Source: Odoribacteraceae bacterium (GTDB taxonomy: Bacteria; Bacteroidota; Bacteroidia; Bacteroidales; Marinifilaceae). Taken from it: a stretch of DNA of 11,461 nucleotides. The notes beneath the pieces are model-generated. The model saw nothing but the letters and a program-made list of their open reading frames with translations. It did not search any database and had not been told where the DNA came from. The DNA lies in NCBI GenBank assembly GCA_031267995.1, contig JAIRXZ010000163.1:1-11461 (forward strand), read 5' to 3'. Positions 1 through 7,073 of this stretch are shown here, one piece after another (position 1 is the first letter of the stretch; the number at the start of each line of letters is the position of its first letter). A program made the position numbers and the translations under genes.

Positions 1-43
1 CCATCACCACCACCATCACCACCATCACCACCACCACCACCAT
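1..43. repeat. CAC/CAT trinucleotide microsatellite
   Basis: The first 43 bases are an imperfect trinucleotide run made almost only of CAC and CAT triplets. It starts at the window edge, so its full length is unknown. It abuts the composite palindromic repeat at 44. In the matching copy at the other end of the window, this place holds the second arm of a hairpin (around 11033-11051). No gene is visible across it, so length changes here would not directly alter a protein seen in this window. Confidence 0.85.
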
Positions 44-184
44 CGCGGTGGCTGAGCCTGTCGAAGCCCAATCATGACCCTGGTGTTGGCACGGGCTACA
101 AGCCCGCGCCAGCGGGAGCTTACCCGCGATGCGCGGCAAGAAAACTCTGACGATGTTTTTTCTCTCGCTAACTCACGGGAAGCT
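44..184 (-). repeat. Composite palindromic repeat, copy A (solo palindrome form)
   Basis: Read on the minus strand, this stretch matches 10829-11034 on the plus strand in the same order of modules. The modules are a GAGAAAAAACA block, a CAGAGTTTTCTTGCCGCGC block, a small hairpin CCGCG-CAT-CGCGG, a 27-base palindromic module (87-113), a GGTCATGATTG block and a 26-base module containing TTCGACAGGCTCAGCC (44-69). The 27-base and 26-base modules are identical to their counterparts in copy B. Copy A has one 27-base palindrome where copy B has an inverted pair. It lies just downstream of nqrF. No T-tract hairpin that would obviously end the nqr transcript was seen here. The modules resemble dispersed REP-like intergenic repeats; that class assignment is inference. 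Confidence 0.8.
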
Positions 185-256
185 TTCGAAAATTTCAGAA
201 GCACCCCTTTCGGCGCCAACGGCGTCGGCGGCGTCAAGCGTCGTGGCGTCCTGTCG

Positions 257-1501
257 TCAAGCGCCGAAGTCGTCGAAGAGGATGTTTTCGGTAGGCACGC
301 CGAGGTTGTCGAGCATCTTGACGACGGCCGAGTTCATGAGCGGGGGGCCGCAGATGTAGTACTCGACGTCCTCCGGGTTTTCGTGCGCTTTGAGGTAGTT
401 GTCGAAGATCACCTGGTGGATGAAGCCGGTGGGGCCGCTCCAGTTGTCGGCGGGCAGCGGTTCGGAGAGCGCCAGGTGCCACGTGAAGTTGGGAAATTCG
501 CGGGCGATGGCGTCAAATTCCTCGCGGTAAAAGACCTCTTTCATCGATCGGGCGCCGTACCAGAAGGTGACTTTCCGCTTGGTTTTGACGGTTTTGAAGA
601 GGTGGAATACGTGCGAGCGCATGGGTGCCATGCCGGCGCCGCCGCCGATGAACATCATCTCGTTGTCGGTGTCTTTCAGGAAAAATTCGCCGTAGGGGCC
701 GGAGAGGCTGACCTTGTCGCCCGGCACGCGGGAGAAGATGTAGGAGGAGCACACGCCGGGGTTGACGCGGGCGAAGCCGCCGGTGGCCTTGTCGAACGGG
801 GGGGGGGCCACGCGGATGTCGAGCATGACGATGTTGCCCTCGGCCGGGTGGTTGGCCATGGAGTAGGCGCGGTAGGTGGCTTCGGGGTTTGTCATCTTGA
901 GGTCGAAGATTTTCGCGCGCTCCCAGTCGTCGCGGTATTCCGGTTCGACGCGGATGTCTTTGTAGTCGACGGTGAGGCGCGGGACGTCGATTTGGATGTA
1001 TCCTCCCGATTTGAATTTGAGGGTTTCGCCCTCCGGCAGCTTGACGACAAATTCTTTGATGAAGGTGGCGACGTTGCGGTTGGAGATGACTTCACATTCC
1101 CATTTTTTGATGCCGAGGATCTCTTCGGGGACGCTCATGTGGAGGTCTTCTTTTACTTTTACCTGGCAGGCCAGGCGCCAGTGGTCGTGGCGTTGCTTGT
1201 AGGTGAAGAAGCCTGTTTCGGTGGGGAGTATGCTGCCGGCTCCCGATGTTACCCGGCAACGGCACATGCCGCAACTGCCTTTGCCGCCGCAGGCGGAGGG
1301 GAGGTATATTTTGTTCGCTCCCAGCGCGGAGAGGAGGGTGGCGCCGGGGGTGGCGGCGAGGAGGCCGCTGCCGGCGTTGATGTCGATGGTGACTTTGCCG
1401 CGCGGGACGAGCTTGCTCTTGGCAAAGAGGAGCATGGCTACCAGCGCGAGGACGATGGAGAGGAATACGGCGGTGGCCGTGATGACGAGGGTGATGTTCA
1501 T
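257..1501 (-). CDS. nqrF: Na+-translocating NADH:quinone oxidoreductase subunit F
   Basis: NqrF is the electron entry subunit of Na+-NQR. It oxidises NADH through FAD and passes electrons to a 2Fe-2S centre, at the cytoplasmic face of the inner membrane. The 414-residue product has one N-terminal membrane anchor (about residues 4-27) and a plant-type ferredoxin domain with cluster cysteines C71, C77, C80 and C112. The FAD-binding RAYS motif is at 211-214, a GGGAGMAP nucleotide-binding loop at 287-294, and C385-GPP in the NADH domain. The C-terminus ends in the family-typical DDFG plus one alanine. Length is normal. It is last in the operon, 24 bases after nqrE, with an A-rich leader and no Shine-Dalgarno site. 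A run of ten C on the coding strand (798-807 on the window) encodes the proline stretch near residue 234; the frame is intact. Confidence 0.97.
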   Translation of the reverse strand: MNITLVITATAVFLSIVLALVAMLLFAKSKLVPRGKVTIDINAGSGLLAATPGATLLSALGANKIYLPSACGGKGSCGMCRCRVTSGAGSILPTETGFFTYKQRHDHWRLACQVKVKEDLHMSVPEEILGIKKWECEVISNRNVATFIKEFVVKLPEGETLKFKSGGYIQIDVPRLTVDYKDIRVEPEYRDDWERAKIFDLKMTNPEATYRAYSMANHPAEGNIVMLDIRVAPPPFDKATGGFARVNPGVCSSYIFSRVPGDKVSLSGPYGEFFLKDTDNEMMFIGGGAGMAPMRSHVFHLFKTVKTKRKVTFWYGARSMKEVFYREEFDAIAREFPNFTWHLALSEPLPADNWSGPTGFIHQVIFDNYLKAHENPEDVEYYICGPPLMNSAVVKMLDNLGVPTENILFDDFGA

Positions 1502-1525
1502 GGGTTGTATCGTTGCTTGTTTTTT

Positions 1526-2146
1526 TTACAGGCTGATGCCGAGGAAGCTCATGAAGGATATGGCCATCAGCCCGGTGATGATGAAGGTGATTCCTATGCC
1601 GCGCAGCGGGGCGGGGATGTTGGCGTACGCGAGTTTTTCGCGTATGGCGGCGATGCCGATGATGGCCAGCAGCCAGCCGATGCCGGAGCCGAGGGCGAAG
1701 GAGGTGGCCTCGGCGACGTTGGCGTAGTCGCGCTCTTGCATGAAGAGGGAGGCGCCCATGATGGCGCAGTTGACGGCGATGAGGGGGAGGAATATGCCCA
1801 GCTGGTTGTAGAGGACGGGGGTGAATTTTTCGACGAACATCTCGAGGAGTTGGACGACGGCGGCCACGATGGCGATGAAGATGATGAAGCTGAGGTAGCC
1901 GAGGTCGATGCCCGATGCCGGCTCGCCGAGTAGCCAGGTGAGGGCGCCGGGTTTCAAGAGGTAGTTGTCGATAAGGTAGTTGATGGGTACCGTGATGAGG
2001 AGCACGAAGGCGACGGCGATGCCCAGGCCGAGGGATGTTTTTACCGTTTTGGAGACGGCAAGGAAGGAGCACATGCCCAGGAAGTAGGCGAATATCATGT
2101 TGTCGATGAAGGTCGACCGGATGAATATGTTTACCAGGTTTTCCAC
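1526..2146 (-). CDS. nqrE: Na+-translocating NADH:quinone oxidoreductase subunit E
   Basis: NqrE is one of two homologous six-helix membrane subunits (NqrD and NqrE) that together hold an intramembrane iron centre in the electron path of Na+-NQR. The 206-residue product is hydrophobic throughout. It carries the family's paired half-membrane motifs with conserved cysteines: C26 in FLGMCSFLAVSK and C126 in AVNCAIMGASLFM. These are the expected iron ligands. The start is GTG (2144-2146 on the window). It is preferred because the resulting N-terminus, MENLVNIFIRS, aligns with the usual start of the family, while the next methionine (residue 17) would remove part of the first helix. It follows nqrD by 10 bases and precedes nqrF by 24. 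Confidence 0.97.
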   Translation of the reverse strand: MENLVNIFIRSTFIDNMIFAYFLGMCSFLAVSKTVKTSLGLGIAVAFVLLITVPINYLIDNYLLKPGALTWLLGEPASGIDLGYLSFIIFIAIVAAVVQLLEMFVEKFTPVLYNQLGIFLPLIAVNCAIMGASLFMQERDYANVAEATSFALGSGIGWLLAIIGIAAIREKLAYANIPAPLRGIGITFIITGLMAISFMSFLGISL

Positions 2147-2156
2147 GTGTTTTGGT

Positions 2157-2774
2157 TTATTGTTGTTCGATCAGGTCTTTGTTTCGGGCGCGGTGTATCC
2201 AGATGACGATGCCCACGAGGATGAGGGCCGCGGGGGGGAGTATCATCAGGCCGTTGTTGGCGTATCCCCACTGGTAGAGGATTCCGGGGATGACGGGGAT
2301 GCCAAAGAGGGTGCCCGATCCCAGCAATTCCCTGAAGAAGGCGACGACGAGGAGGACGATGGCGTATCCCAGTCCGTTGCCGATGCCGTCGAGGAGGGAT
2401 GGCCACGGCTTGTTGGCGAGGGCGAAGGCTTCGATGCGTCCCATGATGATGCAGTTGGTGATGATGAGTCCGACGAAGACGGAGAGTTGCTTGCTGACGT
2501 CGTAGGCGAAGGCTTTCAGCAGCTGGTCGATGATGATGACCAGCATGGAGACGATGACCAGCTGGACGATGATGCGGACGCGCGTGGGGATGATGTCGCG
2601 CATGAACGATAGAATGACGCTGGAGAGGGCGGTGACGGCGGTGACGGAGATGCCCATGACGAGCGCGGGTTCCATCTTGGCGGTGACGGCGAGGGCGGAG
2701 CAGATGCCGAGGATCTGGACGAGGATGGCGTTGTTCTTGCTCAGCGGGCCGAGCAGCAGTTGGCGGTTTGTCAT
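2157..2774 (-). CDS. nqrD: Na+-translocating NADH:quinone oxidoreductase subunit D
   Basis: NqrD pairs with NqrE in the membrane core of Na+-NQR, and the two share an iron centre between inverted half-helices. The 205-residue product is hydrophobic and shows both signature stretches with their cysteines: C25 in GICSALAVTAKME and C108 in TNCIIMGRIEAFA. It also has the family-typical DGIGNGLGY and FFRELLGSG segments near the C-terminal half. Length is normal. Its ATG overlaps the nqrC stop in an ATGA arrangement (2771-2774), which suggests translational coupling. nqrE begins 10 bases beyond its stop. RnfE is the close paralogue, but the presence of nqrA, B, C and F around it settles the assignment as NQR. 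Confidence 0.97.
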   Translation of the reverse strand: MTNRQLLLGPLSKNNAILVQILGICSALAVTAKMEPALVMGISVTAVTALSSVILSFMRDIIPTRVRIIVQLVIVSMLVIIIDQLLKAFAYDVSKQLSVFVGLIITNCIIMGRIEAFALANKPWPSLLDGIGNGLGYAIVLLVVAFFRELLGSGTLFGIPVIPGILYQWGYANNGLMILPPAALILVGIVIWIHRARNKDLIEQQ

Positions 2775-3463
2775 GGCGCGGGTTGTCTTAAAAATGATTC
2801 GTAGCAGGTGAGGTTGTCGCGGAGCATGGCTTCCACGCCTTTGGAGGTGATGGTACCGCCGGAGATGGCGTCTACCTCGTGCAGGCAGGTGGCCTTGCCG
2901 CCTTTTTCAACGCGTATGGCGACGAGGCGGTCGCCGTCGAAGATTTTCTTGCCGTCGAAGCGGGAGCTGAATTCTTCTCGCGTGATTTCGGCGCCCAGGC
3001 CGGGGGTTTCACTCTTGTGGTCGAATACTGCCCCGAAGATGGTGTTTTTGTCGTCGTTCAACGAGATGTATCCCCACAGCGGCCCCCACAATCCGGCGCC
3101 CCGCGCGGGGAAGATGTATTTGGTTGCCCCGTCCACGCGGGCGATGAAGACGGGCAGCGATCGATCCGCGGGGGCTTTTTTCATCTCCCTGGCCAGGTCG
3201 ATGGCGAAGGCGTCGCCCGCGATCTCCTCCCCGCGGGAGTTGACGACGAGCTGGCGCGTGATGTAGGTGTCGAAGGCGCTTTTGGATTCGTCCCTGGTGA
3301 CGTTGATTTTGACGGAACTCAGGATGTTTTGGCGTTTTTCGTTTTCGACATTCGCGTTTTGCAGGGGGTGCAGCCCGGTGGAGACCAGCGTCAGCACGAC
3401 GGCTACCACGAGCACCATCACCACGGAAAAGAGGAACGTGTAGGTATTGCTTTCTTTGTTCAT
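2771..3463 (-). CDS. nqrC: Na+-translocating NADH:quinone oxidoreductase subunit C
   Basis: NqrC carries a covalently bound FMN, attached by ApbE to a threonine, on a periplasmic domain held by one N-terminal helix. The 230-residue product has that helix at about residues 9-29. The FMN attachment motif is near the C-terminus: D198, then SGGT at 201-204, with T204 the expected flavinylated residue. The common form is SGAT, so the third position is Gly instead of Ala. The upstream GLGAEI segment (155-160) is typical of NqrC/RnfG. The gene sits 21 bases after nqrB and overlaps nqrD by 4 bases. No apbE is present in this window, so the transferase must be encoded elsewhere. Confidence 0.96.
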   Translation of the reverse strand: MNKESNTYTFLFSVVMVLVVAVVLTLVSTGLHPLQNANVENEKRQNILSSVKINVTRDESKSAFDTYITRQLVVNSRGEEIAGDAFAIDLAREMKKAPADRSLPVFIARVDGATKYIFPARGAGLWGPLWGYISLNDDKNTIFGAVFDHKSETPGLGAEITREEFSSRFDGKKIFDGDRLVAIRVEKGGKATCLHEVDAISGGTITSKGVEAMLRDNLTCYESFLRQPAP

Positions 3464-3484
3464 GTCTTCTGTTTTAACGGTTAA

Positions 3485-4624
3485 TCACGAGCGCGCTCGC
3501 TTTAGCCTCCGGCTGATGTTTTGTTGCACCACGAACCAGTCGATCAGCGGCGCGAAGGTGTTCATCAGCAGGATGGCCAGCATCATGCCCTCCGGGTATC
3601 CGGGGTTGAGGGCGCGTATGAGGATGGCGAGCACGCCGATGAGGAGGCCGTAGATCCATTTTCCTCGCCCTGTTTGCGCCGCGGTGACGGGATCCGTGGC
3701 CATGAATACCGCCCCGAACGCGAATCCTCCCGCGAGCAGGTGTTGGAGGACGGTGACGTGGCTGTAGGGGTTGTCCGCCGGCAGCGCGTGTTGCAGCAGC
3801 AGCGCCATGCCCGCGCCGCCCAGCAGGACGGAGAGCATGATTTTCCAGCTGCCAATGCCCGTGACGATCAGCAGGATCGCACCCAGCAGGATGCAGAACG
3901 TGGAGGTCTCCCCGACGGATCCGGGGATGAGTCCCCAGAACATCGTCCCCAGGTCGTGCGTCATGGGCGTTCCCTGGTAGGCCTCCGCCAGCGGGGTGGC
4001 TTGCGAGATGCCGTCGGGCAGGCCGGCTACCCACACCTTGTCGCCGCTCATGCGCGACGGGTAGGAGAAGAAGAAGAAGGCGCGCGCCAGCAATGCCGGG
4101 TTCCAGATGTTCATGCCGGTGCCACCGAAGATCTCTTTGCCGATGATCACGGCAAAGGCGGTGGAAAGGGCGACCATCCAAAGGGGAGCGGTTACCGGCA
4201 TGACCATCGGGATCAGCAGACCGGAGACGAGGAAGCCTTCGTTGATTTCGTGCCCGCGGATTTGCGCGGAGGCAAATTCGATGCCCAGCCCCACCACGTA
4301 GGAGACGATAATCATGGGCAGCACCCGGCAGAATCCGTACAGGAAAACCGACCAGAATCCGGCCTCTCCCCCCGCGAGGTGAAAGTGCTGGTGCCCGACG
4401 TTGTACATCCCGAACAGCAGCGCGGGGACGAGCGCCATCACCACGACGCTCATCGTCCGCTTCAGGTCGACGGCATCGCGCACGGCGCACCCCGACCGCG
4501 TCGTGCGATCGGGCACGAAAAGGAAGGAGTCGAAACCGGCAAAGAGGGAGTGTAGCTTTTGGAACTTGCCCCCCTTTTCAAATGCCGGCCTGTGCTTGTC
4601 TAAAAAATCGCGTAAAAATCTCAT
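3485..4624 (-). CDS. nqrB: Na+-translocating NADH:quinone oxidoreductase subunit B
   Basis: NqrB is the large membrane subunit that holds covalent FMN and riboflavin and takes part in Na+ translocation and quinone reduction. The 379-residue product is polytopic. Family landmarks include HEINEGFLVSGLLIPM (125-140), the GGTGMNIWNPALLARA stretch (167-182) and GYPEGMMLAILLMN (342-355). The FMN attachment site is D204-G-I-S-Q-A-T210, with T210 the expected acceptor. It fits the ApbE rule Dxx[ST]xAT, but the usual SGAT has become SQAT. It starts 7 bases after nqrA and ends 21 bases before nqrC. The N-terminal soluble segment (about 1-55) before the first helix is normal for NqrB. RnfD is the paralogue, excluded by length and context. 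Confidence 0.97.
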   Translation of the reverse strand: MRFLRDFLDKHRPAFEKGGKFQKLHSLFAGFDSFLFVPDRTTRSGCAVRDAVDLKRTMSVVVMALVPALLFGMYNVGHQHFHLAGGEAGFWSVFLYGFCRVLPMIIVSYVVGLGIEFASAQIRGHEINEGFLVSGLLIPMVMPVTAPLWMVALSTAFAVIIGKEIFGGTGMNIWNPALLARAFFFFSYPSRMSGDKVWVAGLPDGISQATPLAEAYQGTPMTHDLGTMFWGLIPGSVGETSTFCILLGAILLIVTGIGSWKIMLSVLLGGAGMALLLQHALPADNPYSHVTVLQHLLAGGFAFGAVFMATDPVTAAQTGRGKWIYGLLIGVLAILIRALNPGYPEGMMLAILLMNTFAPLIDWFVVQQNISRRLKRARS

Positions 4625-4631
4625 CTTAATA

Positions 4632-5972
4632 TTATATCAACTCTTTCATCATTAATTCAATTCCCTTGTCCACGATCTCCTGCACCGGGATCTTCGACGT
4701 GCAGACGAATTCGCACAACGCCAAGTCCTCCGGGGCTACTTCGTAGATGCCCAATTGCTCCATCTTTTCCAGGTCGCCGGCCAGGATTGCCTTCAGCAGG
4801 TAGACGGGGAAGATGTTCATGGGGAGCACCTTCTCGTACTGTCCGCTCATCACGAAAGCGCGCCGTTCGCCGTGGAAGTTGGTGTCCAGACGGTATCTCT
4901 TTTTCGGGAAAAGAAACGAGGGGAACGTCCGCGACACGGAGAATTTGCCGAAACCGGGGGTAGCCCACCCCAGGAACTCGCGCCGGTCGCCTTCGGGGAT
5001 CACCGTGATCATGGTGTGGTAAAAGCCCAGGAAGGATTCCGCGTCCACGCGCTCGCCCGTGAGGACATTCCCGGAGAGGATGCACCGCCGCCCGTCGCGC
5101 AGCCTGCCCTCCACGATGCTCCCGACGAGCGCCCCGACGAGCGTGTCGTAGCAAGCGGGAGTCTCTACCTCAGACCCGACGAGCGCGACGCGTCTCCTCA
5201 AATCCACCCGCCCGCCCAGGAAAAAGCGACCGATCAGCGCCACGTCCGGCAGGCTCACTACCCACGCCAACTCCCCCTTATTAATAGGATCCAGGTGATG
5301 TATCTGCACGCCGACGTTGCCCGCCGGGTGGGCGCCGGAAAAGAGGTTAACCTTCACGCCGCGCGGGGCGTCGCTGGCATCCTCCGCCTGCGTGTTCAGG
5401 TTCACCGCCCCCGGAGTTAGCTTGTTCAGCGCGTCGAAACCCGCCTGCAGCGCCTCGCGTTCATCCTTCAAAAGCGCCTTGTAATCCGGCGCCAGCGGGC
5501 TGGAATCAAACCCGGAGACGAAGATCGCCTTGGGACGGGTGGACGGGTCGGCAATCACGTCGTAGGGGCGTTGCTTGATCATCGGCCACAGGCCGCTTTC
5601 GAGCAGTCGCTCGACGACCACCTCCCCCGACAGTGCGTCGGGAGCGGGGATGTCGAACACCTTATAAGAGATACGCTCGTCGGCCTTCACGACCACCGCG
5701 AGGATCTTCCGTTTCTCTCCCCGCCGAATCTCCTCCACCACGCCGCTCACTGGCGCGGTAAACCTGATTTCCGGCCTGTACTTGTTCACGAACAGGGGGT
5801 CGCCCGCCTTGACTCGATCGCCAACCTTCACCTCCAACTTGGGCGTGAGCGCCCGGAAGTCGGTCGGCTTGATCGCGTAATAATTGCACGGCGCGGGAGA
5901 AACCCTCCCGACATCCGCCTCTCCTTCCAACTTAATATCAAGGCCTCTTTTTAATTTTATCTCCTTAGGCAT
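4632..5972 (-). CDS. nqrA: Na+-translocating NADH:quinone oxidoreductase subunit A
   Basis: NqrA is the soluble cytoplasmic subunit that packs against NqrB and contributes to quinone binding. Starting at the ATG at 5970-5972 gives 446 residues, the usual family length, beginning MPKEIKLKRGLDIKLEG. The N-terminal barrel-sandwich region contains VKVGDRVKAGDPLF (48-61) and FTAPVSGVV (71-79). The conserved SGLWPMIKQRPYD is at 126-138 and GVQIHHLDPIN at 221-231. The reading frame stays open up to 6116, but those 48 extra residues do not look like NqrA and run through the likely promoter, so the longer start is rejected. It is first in the operon, has an A/T-rich leader without Shine-Dalgarno, and is probably transcribed from the -7 box at 6014-6021. 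Confidence 0.97.
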   Translation of the reverse strand: MPKEIKLKRGLDIKLEGEADVGRVSPAPCNYYAIKPTDFRALTPKLEVKVGDRVKAGDPLFVNKYRPEIRFTAPVSGVVEEIRRGEKRKILAVVVKADERISYKVFDIPAPDALSGEVVVERLLESGLWPMIKQRPYDVIADPSTRPKAIFVSGFDSSPLAPDYKALLKDEREALQAGFDALNKLTPGAVNLNTQAEDASDAPRGVKVNLFSGAHPAGNVGVQIHHLDPINKGELAWVVSLPDVALIGRFFLGGRVDLRRRVALVGSEVETPACYDTLVGALVGSIVEGRLRDGRRCILSGNVLTGERVDAESFLGFYHTMITVIPEGDRREFLGWATPGFGKFSVSRTFPSFLFPKKRYRLDTNFHGERRAFVMSGQYEKVLPMNIFPVYLLKAILAGDLEKMEQLGIYEVAPEDLALCEFVCTSKIPVQEIVDKGIELMMKELI

Positions 5973-6013
5973 GTGATCATATTTTATAAACGAACTCGAT
6001 AAAACTACCGGTG

Positions 6014-6021
6014 CGAAGGTA
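6014..6021 (-). promoter_or_regulatory. Candidate -7 box for the nqr operon
   Basis: On the minus strand this reads TACCTTCG, one mismatch from the Bacteroidota -7 consensus TAnnTTTG. It would start transcription roughly 35 bases ahead of the nqrA ATG. A TTTG within a T-rich run lies upstream (6036-6039), but the spacing (about 14 bases) is shorter than the usual 19-21, so the -33 element is uncertain. Confidence 0.5.
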
Positions 6022-6153
6022 CGCCTTTTTCGTAACAAAAAACGTGCTGCCCGCCGAAAACCCGGCGCCAACAGCGCCACTCGACAACACCCCAAGAAGT
6101 GCCGCGCGACCCCCAAACAAAGGTCTATTTCTGTTGCATGGCATGTTATTTGT

Positions 6154-6161
6154 TATATTTA
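6154..6161 (+). promoter_or_regulatory. Candidate -7 box for the META-domain gene
   Basis: TATATTTA matches TAnnTTT with the last base changed. A TGTTG lies 17 bases upstream (6132-6136) and could serve as the -33 element. The start codon is 27 bases downstream, with GAAGGAAAAGAG just before it, one of the few purine-rich, Shine-Dalgarno-like leaders in this window. Confidence 0.45.
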
Positions 6162-6188
6162 TAACTAAAAAATAATGAAGGAAAAGAG

Positions 6189-6602
6189 ATGAGACAATAC
6201 CTGTTTTTCTGCTTAACATTCACCCTGCTTTTTGATTGCAAACCCAAAACAAACACCCCGTTCGCCGGGATGAAATGGGTCATGGAACGGATCAAAGACC
6301 AGGGGATAAAAGCAAAGGAGGACATGCGTGGAGTGTTCATCGTGTTCGACGACACCACCCGCGTCGCCCGCGGCCGGGCAGGGTGCAACACCTACTTCGC
6401 CGCCTACACCAAGGGCGACGACGGCGCCCTCTCCTTCTCCAGCGTGGACGCCACCAAAACGGCCTGCCCCGAAATGTACGTGGAAGCGATCTTCTTCAAA
6501 ATCCTGGAAGATACCAACAATTACACCCTCCGTCACGACAAACTCTACCTGCGGAAAGACAGCGAAACCATCGCCGTTTTCCGTCCCGATTGCCGGAAAT
6601 AG
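6189..6602 (+). CDS. Small exported META/HslJ-type domain protein
   Basis: The 137-residue product has a short hydrophobic N-terminus (residues 4-15) followed by C17, then a single META (HslJ/DUF306) domain. The diagnostic motifs are W30 near the start of the domain, GCNTY (65-69), the TKTACPEM stretch (89-96), a following E-x-x-F-F segment (99-103) and the final strands LYLRKD and TIAVF. META proteins are small envelope proteins, some linked to stress or drug tolerance in other bacteria; the role here cannot be read from sequence. C17 could be a lipidation site, but the residue before it is Asp, which is unusual for a lipobox, so a lipoprotein call is tentative. It is divergent from nqrA, has its own candidate promoter, and is closed by a strong terminator, so it is probably a single-gene unit. 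Confidence 0.85.
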   Translation: MRQYLFFCLTFTLLFDCKPKTNTPFAGMKWVMERIKDQGIKAKEDMRGVFIVFDDTTRVARGRAGCNTYFAAYTKGDDGALSFSSVDATKTACPEMYVEAIFFKILEDTNNYTLRHDKLYLRKDSETIAVFRPDCRK

Positions 6603-6650
6603 CGCCCAAAAACCCTCCAAAATCACCCCGAAATACTCCAAAATCACCCT

Positions 6651-6678
6651 CCTCGCGCCCCTTCGCGAGGTTTTTTTT
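6651..6678 (+). terminator. Intrinsic terminator after the META-domain gene
   Basis: A perfect 7-bp stem CCTCGCG/CGCGAGG with a 6-base loop (6651-6670) is followed directly by eight T (6671-6678). It ends the transcript of the gene stopping at 6602. Just before it lies a 14-base direct repeat, CTCCAAAATCACCC, at 6615-6628 and 6636-6649. Confidence 0.92.
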
Positions 6679-7073
6679 GAAAAAAAATCCTCTTGCAATC
6701 CCCTTGAACGCACGGCGTTGTAATTTTTAACATGAAAAAGTCGGCATATCGACTAAATGAAAGGCCCTACTTTCTTGTAATATATACGGGAAGGATATCC
6801 AACATTGCACGCATATAGTGCGACACGGATAACTTCATTCGATGTTCTAATTTTTGAACCATGAACGCACAGTACACGCACACCACGATCGCTCGCGCCC
6901 CTCTCGCGTCGGGAGCGGCGGCCAGCAACAGGGAGACCGGGACAACAGCGGCCTTGACCTCGTCATATTCTCGCACGCGGGAACACGCGGGGAACGCCGC
7001 CGCCATCGTTGGTGTTCACCAGCTGGGCGACCAAAACGAATCCAAAAACAACAAGAATCAGATAAAAACGGCA
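6679..7073 (+). other. Palindrome-rich leader upstream of the surface lipoprotein gene
   Basis: About 395 bases between the terminator and the chosen start at 7074 with no convincing gene. It holds several short inverted repeats: AGTCG/CGACT around GCATAT (6739-6754), the 8-bp palindrome GGATATCC (6793-6800), TTGCAC/GTGCGA around GCATATA (6805-6823), and the near-perfect palindrome GTTGGTGTTCACCAGC (7008-7023). TAATTTTTG at 6849-6857 is a weak -7 candidate with one extra base in the spacer. If it is used, the 5' leader is over 200 bases. The last 45 bases before the start are A-rich, as is typical for Bacteroidota translation starts. Confidence 0.5.

Noticed and set aside
138..164. Terminator for the nqr operon
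   Set aside because: On the minus strand no hairpin followed by a T-tract is seen; the T-run at 155-160 is on the plus strand.
74..1933. Long plus-strand open frame of 619 codons
   Set aside because: It lies antisense to nqrF and most of nqrE, has a low-complexity Gly/Asp/Val-rich translation, and results from codon bias on the opposite strand.
3521..4555. Plus-strand open frame of 344 codons
   Set aside because: It is antisense to nqrB, with a His/Arg/Gln-rich translation and no family resemblance.
5973..6116. Extended nqrA start adding 48 residues
   Set aside because: The extension does not resemble NqrA, exceeds normal family length and covers the likely promoter.
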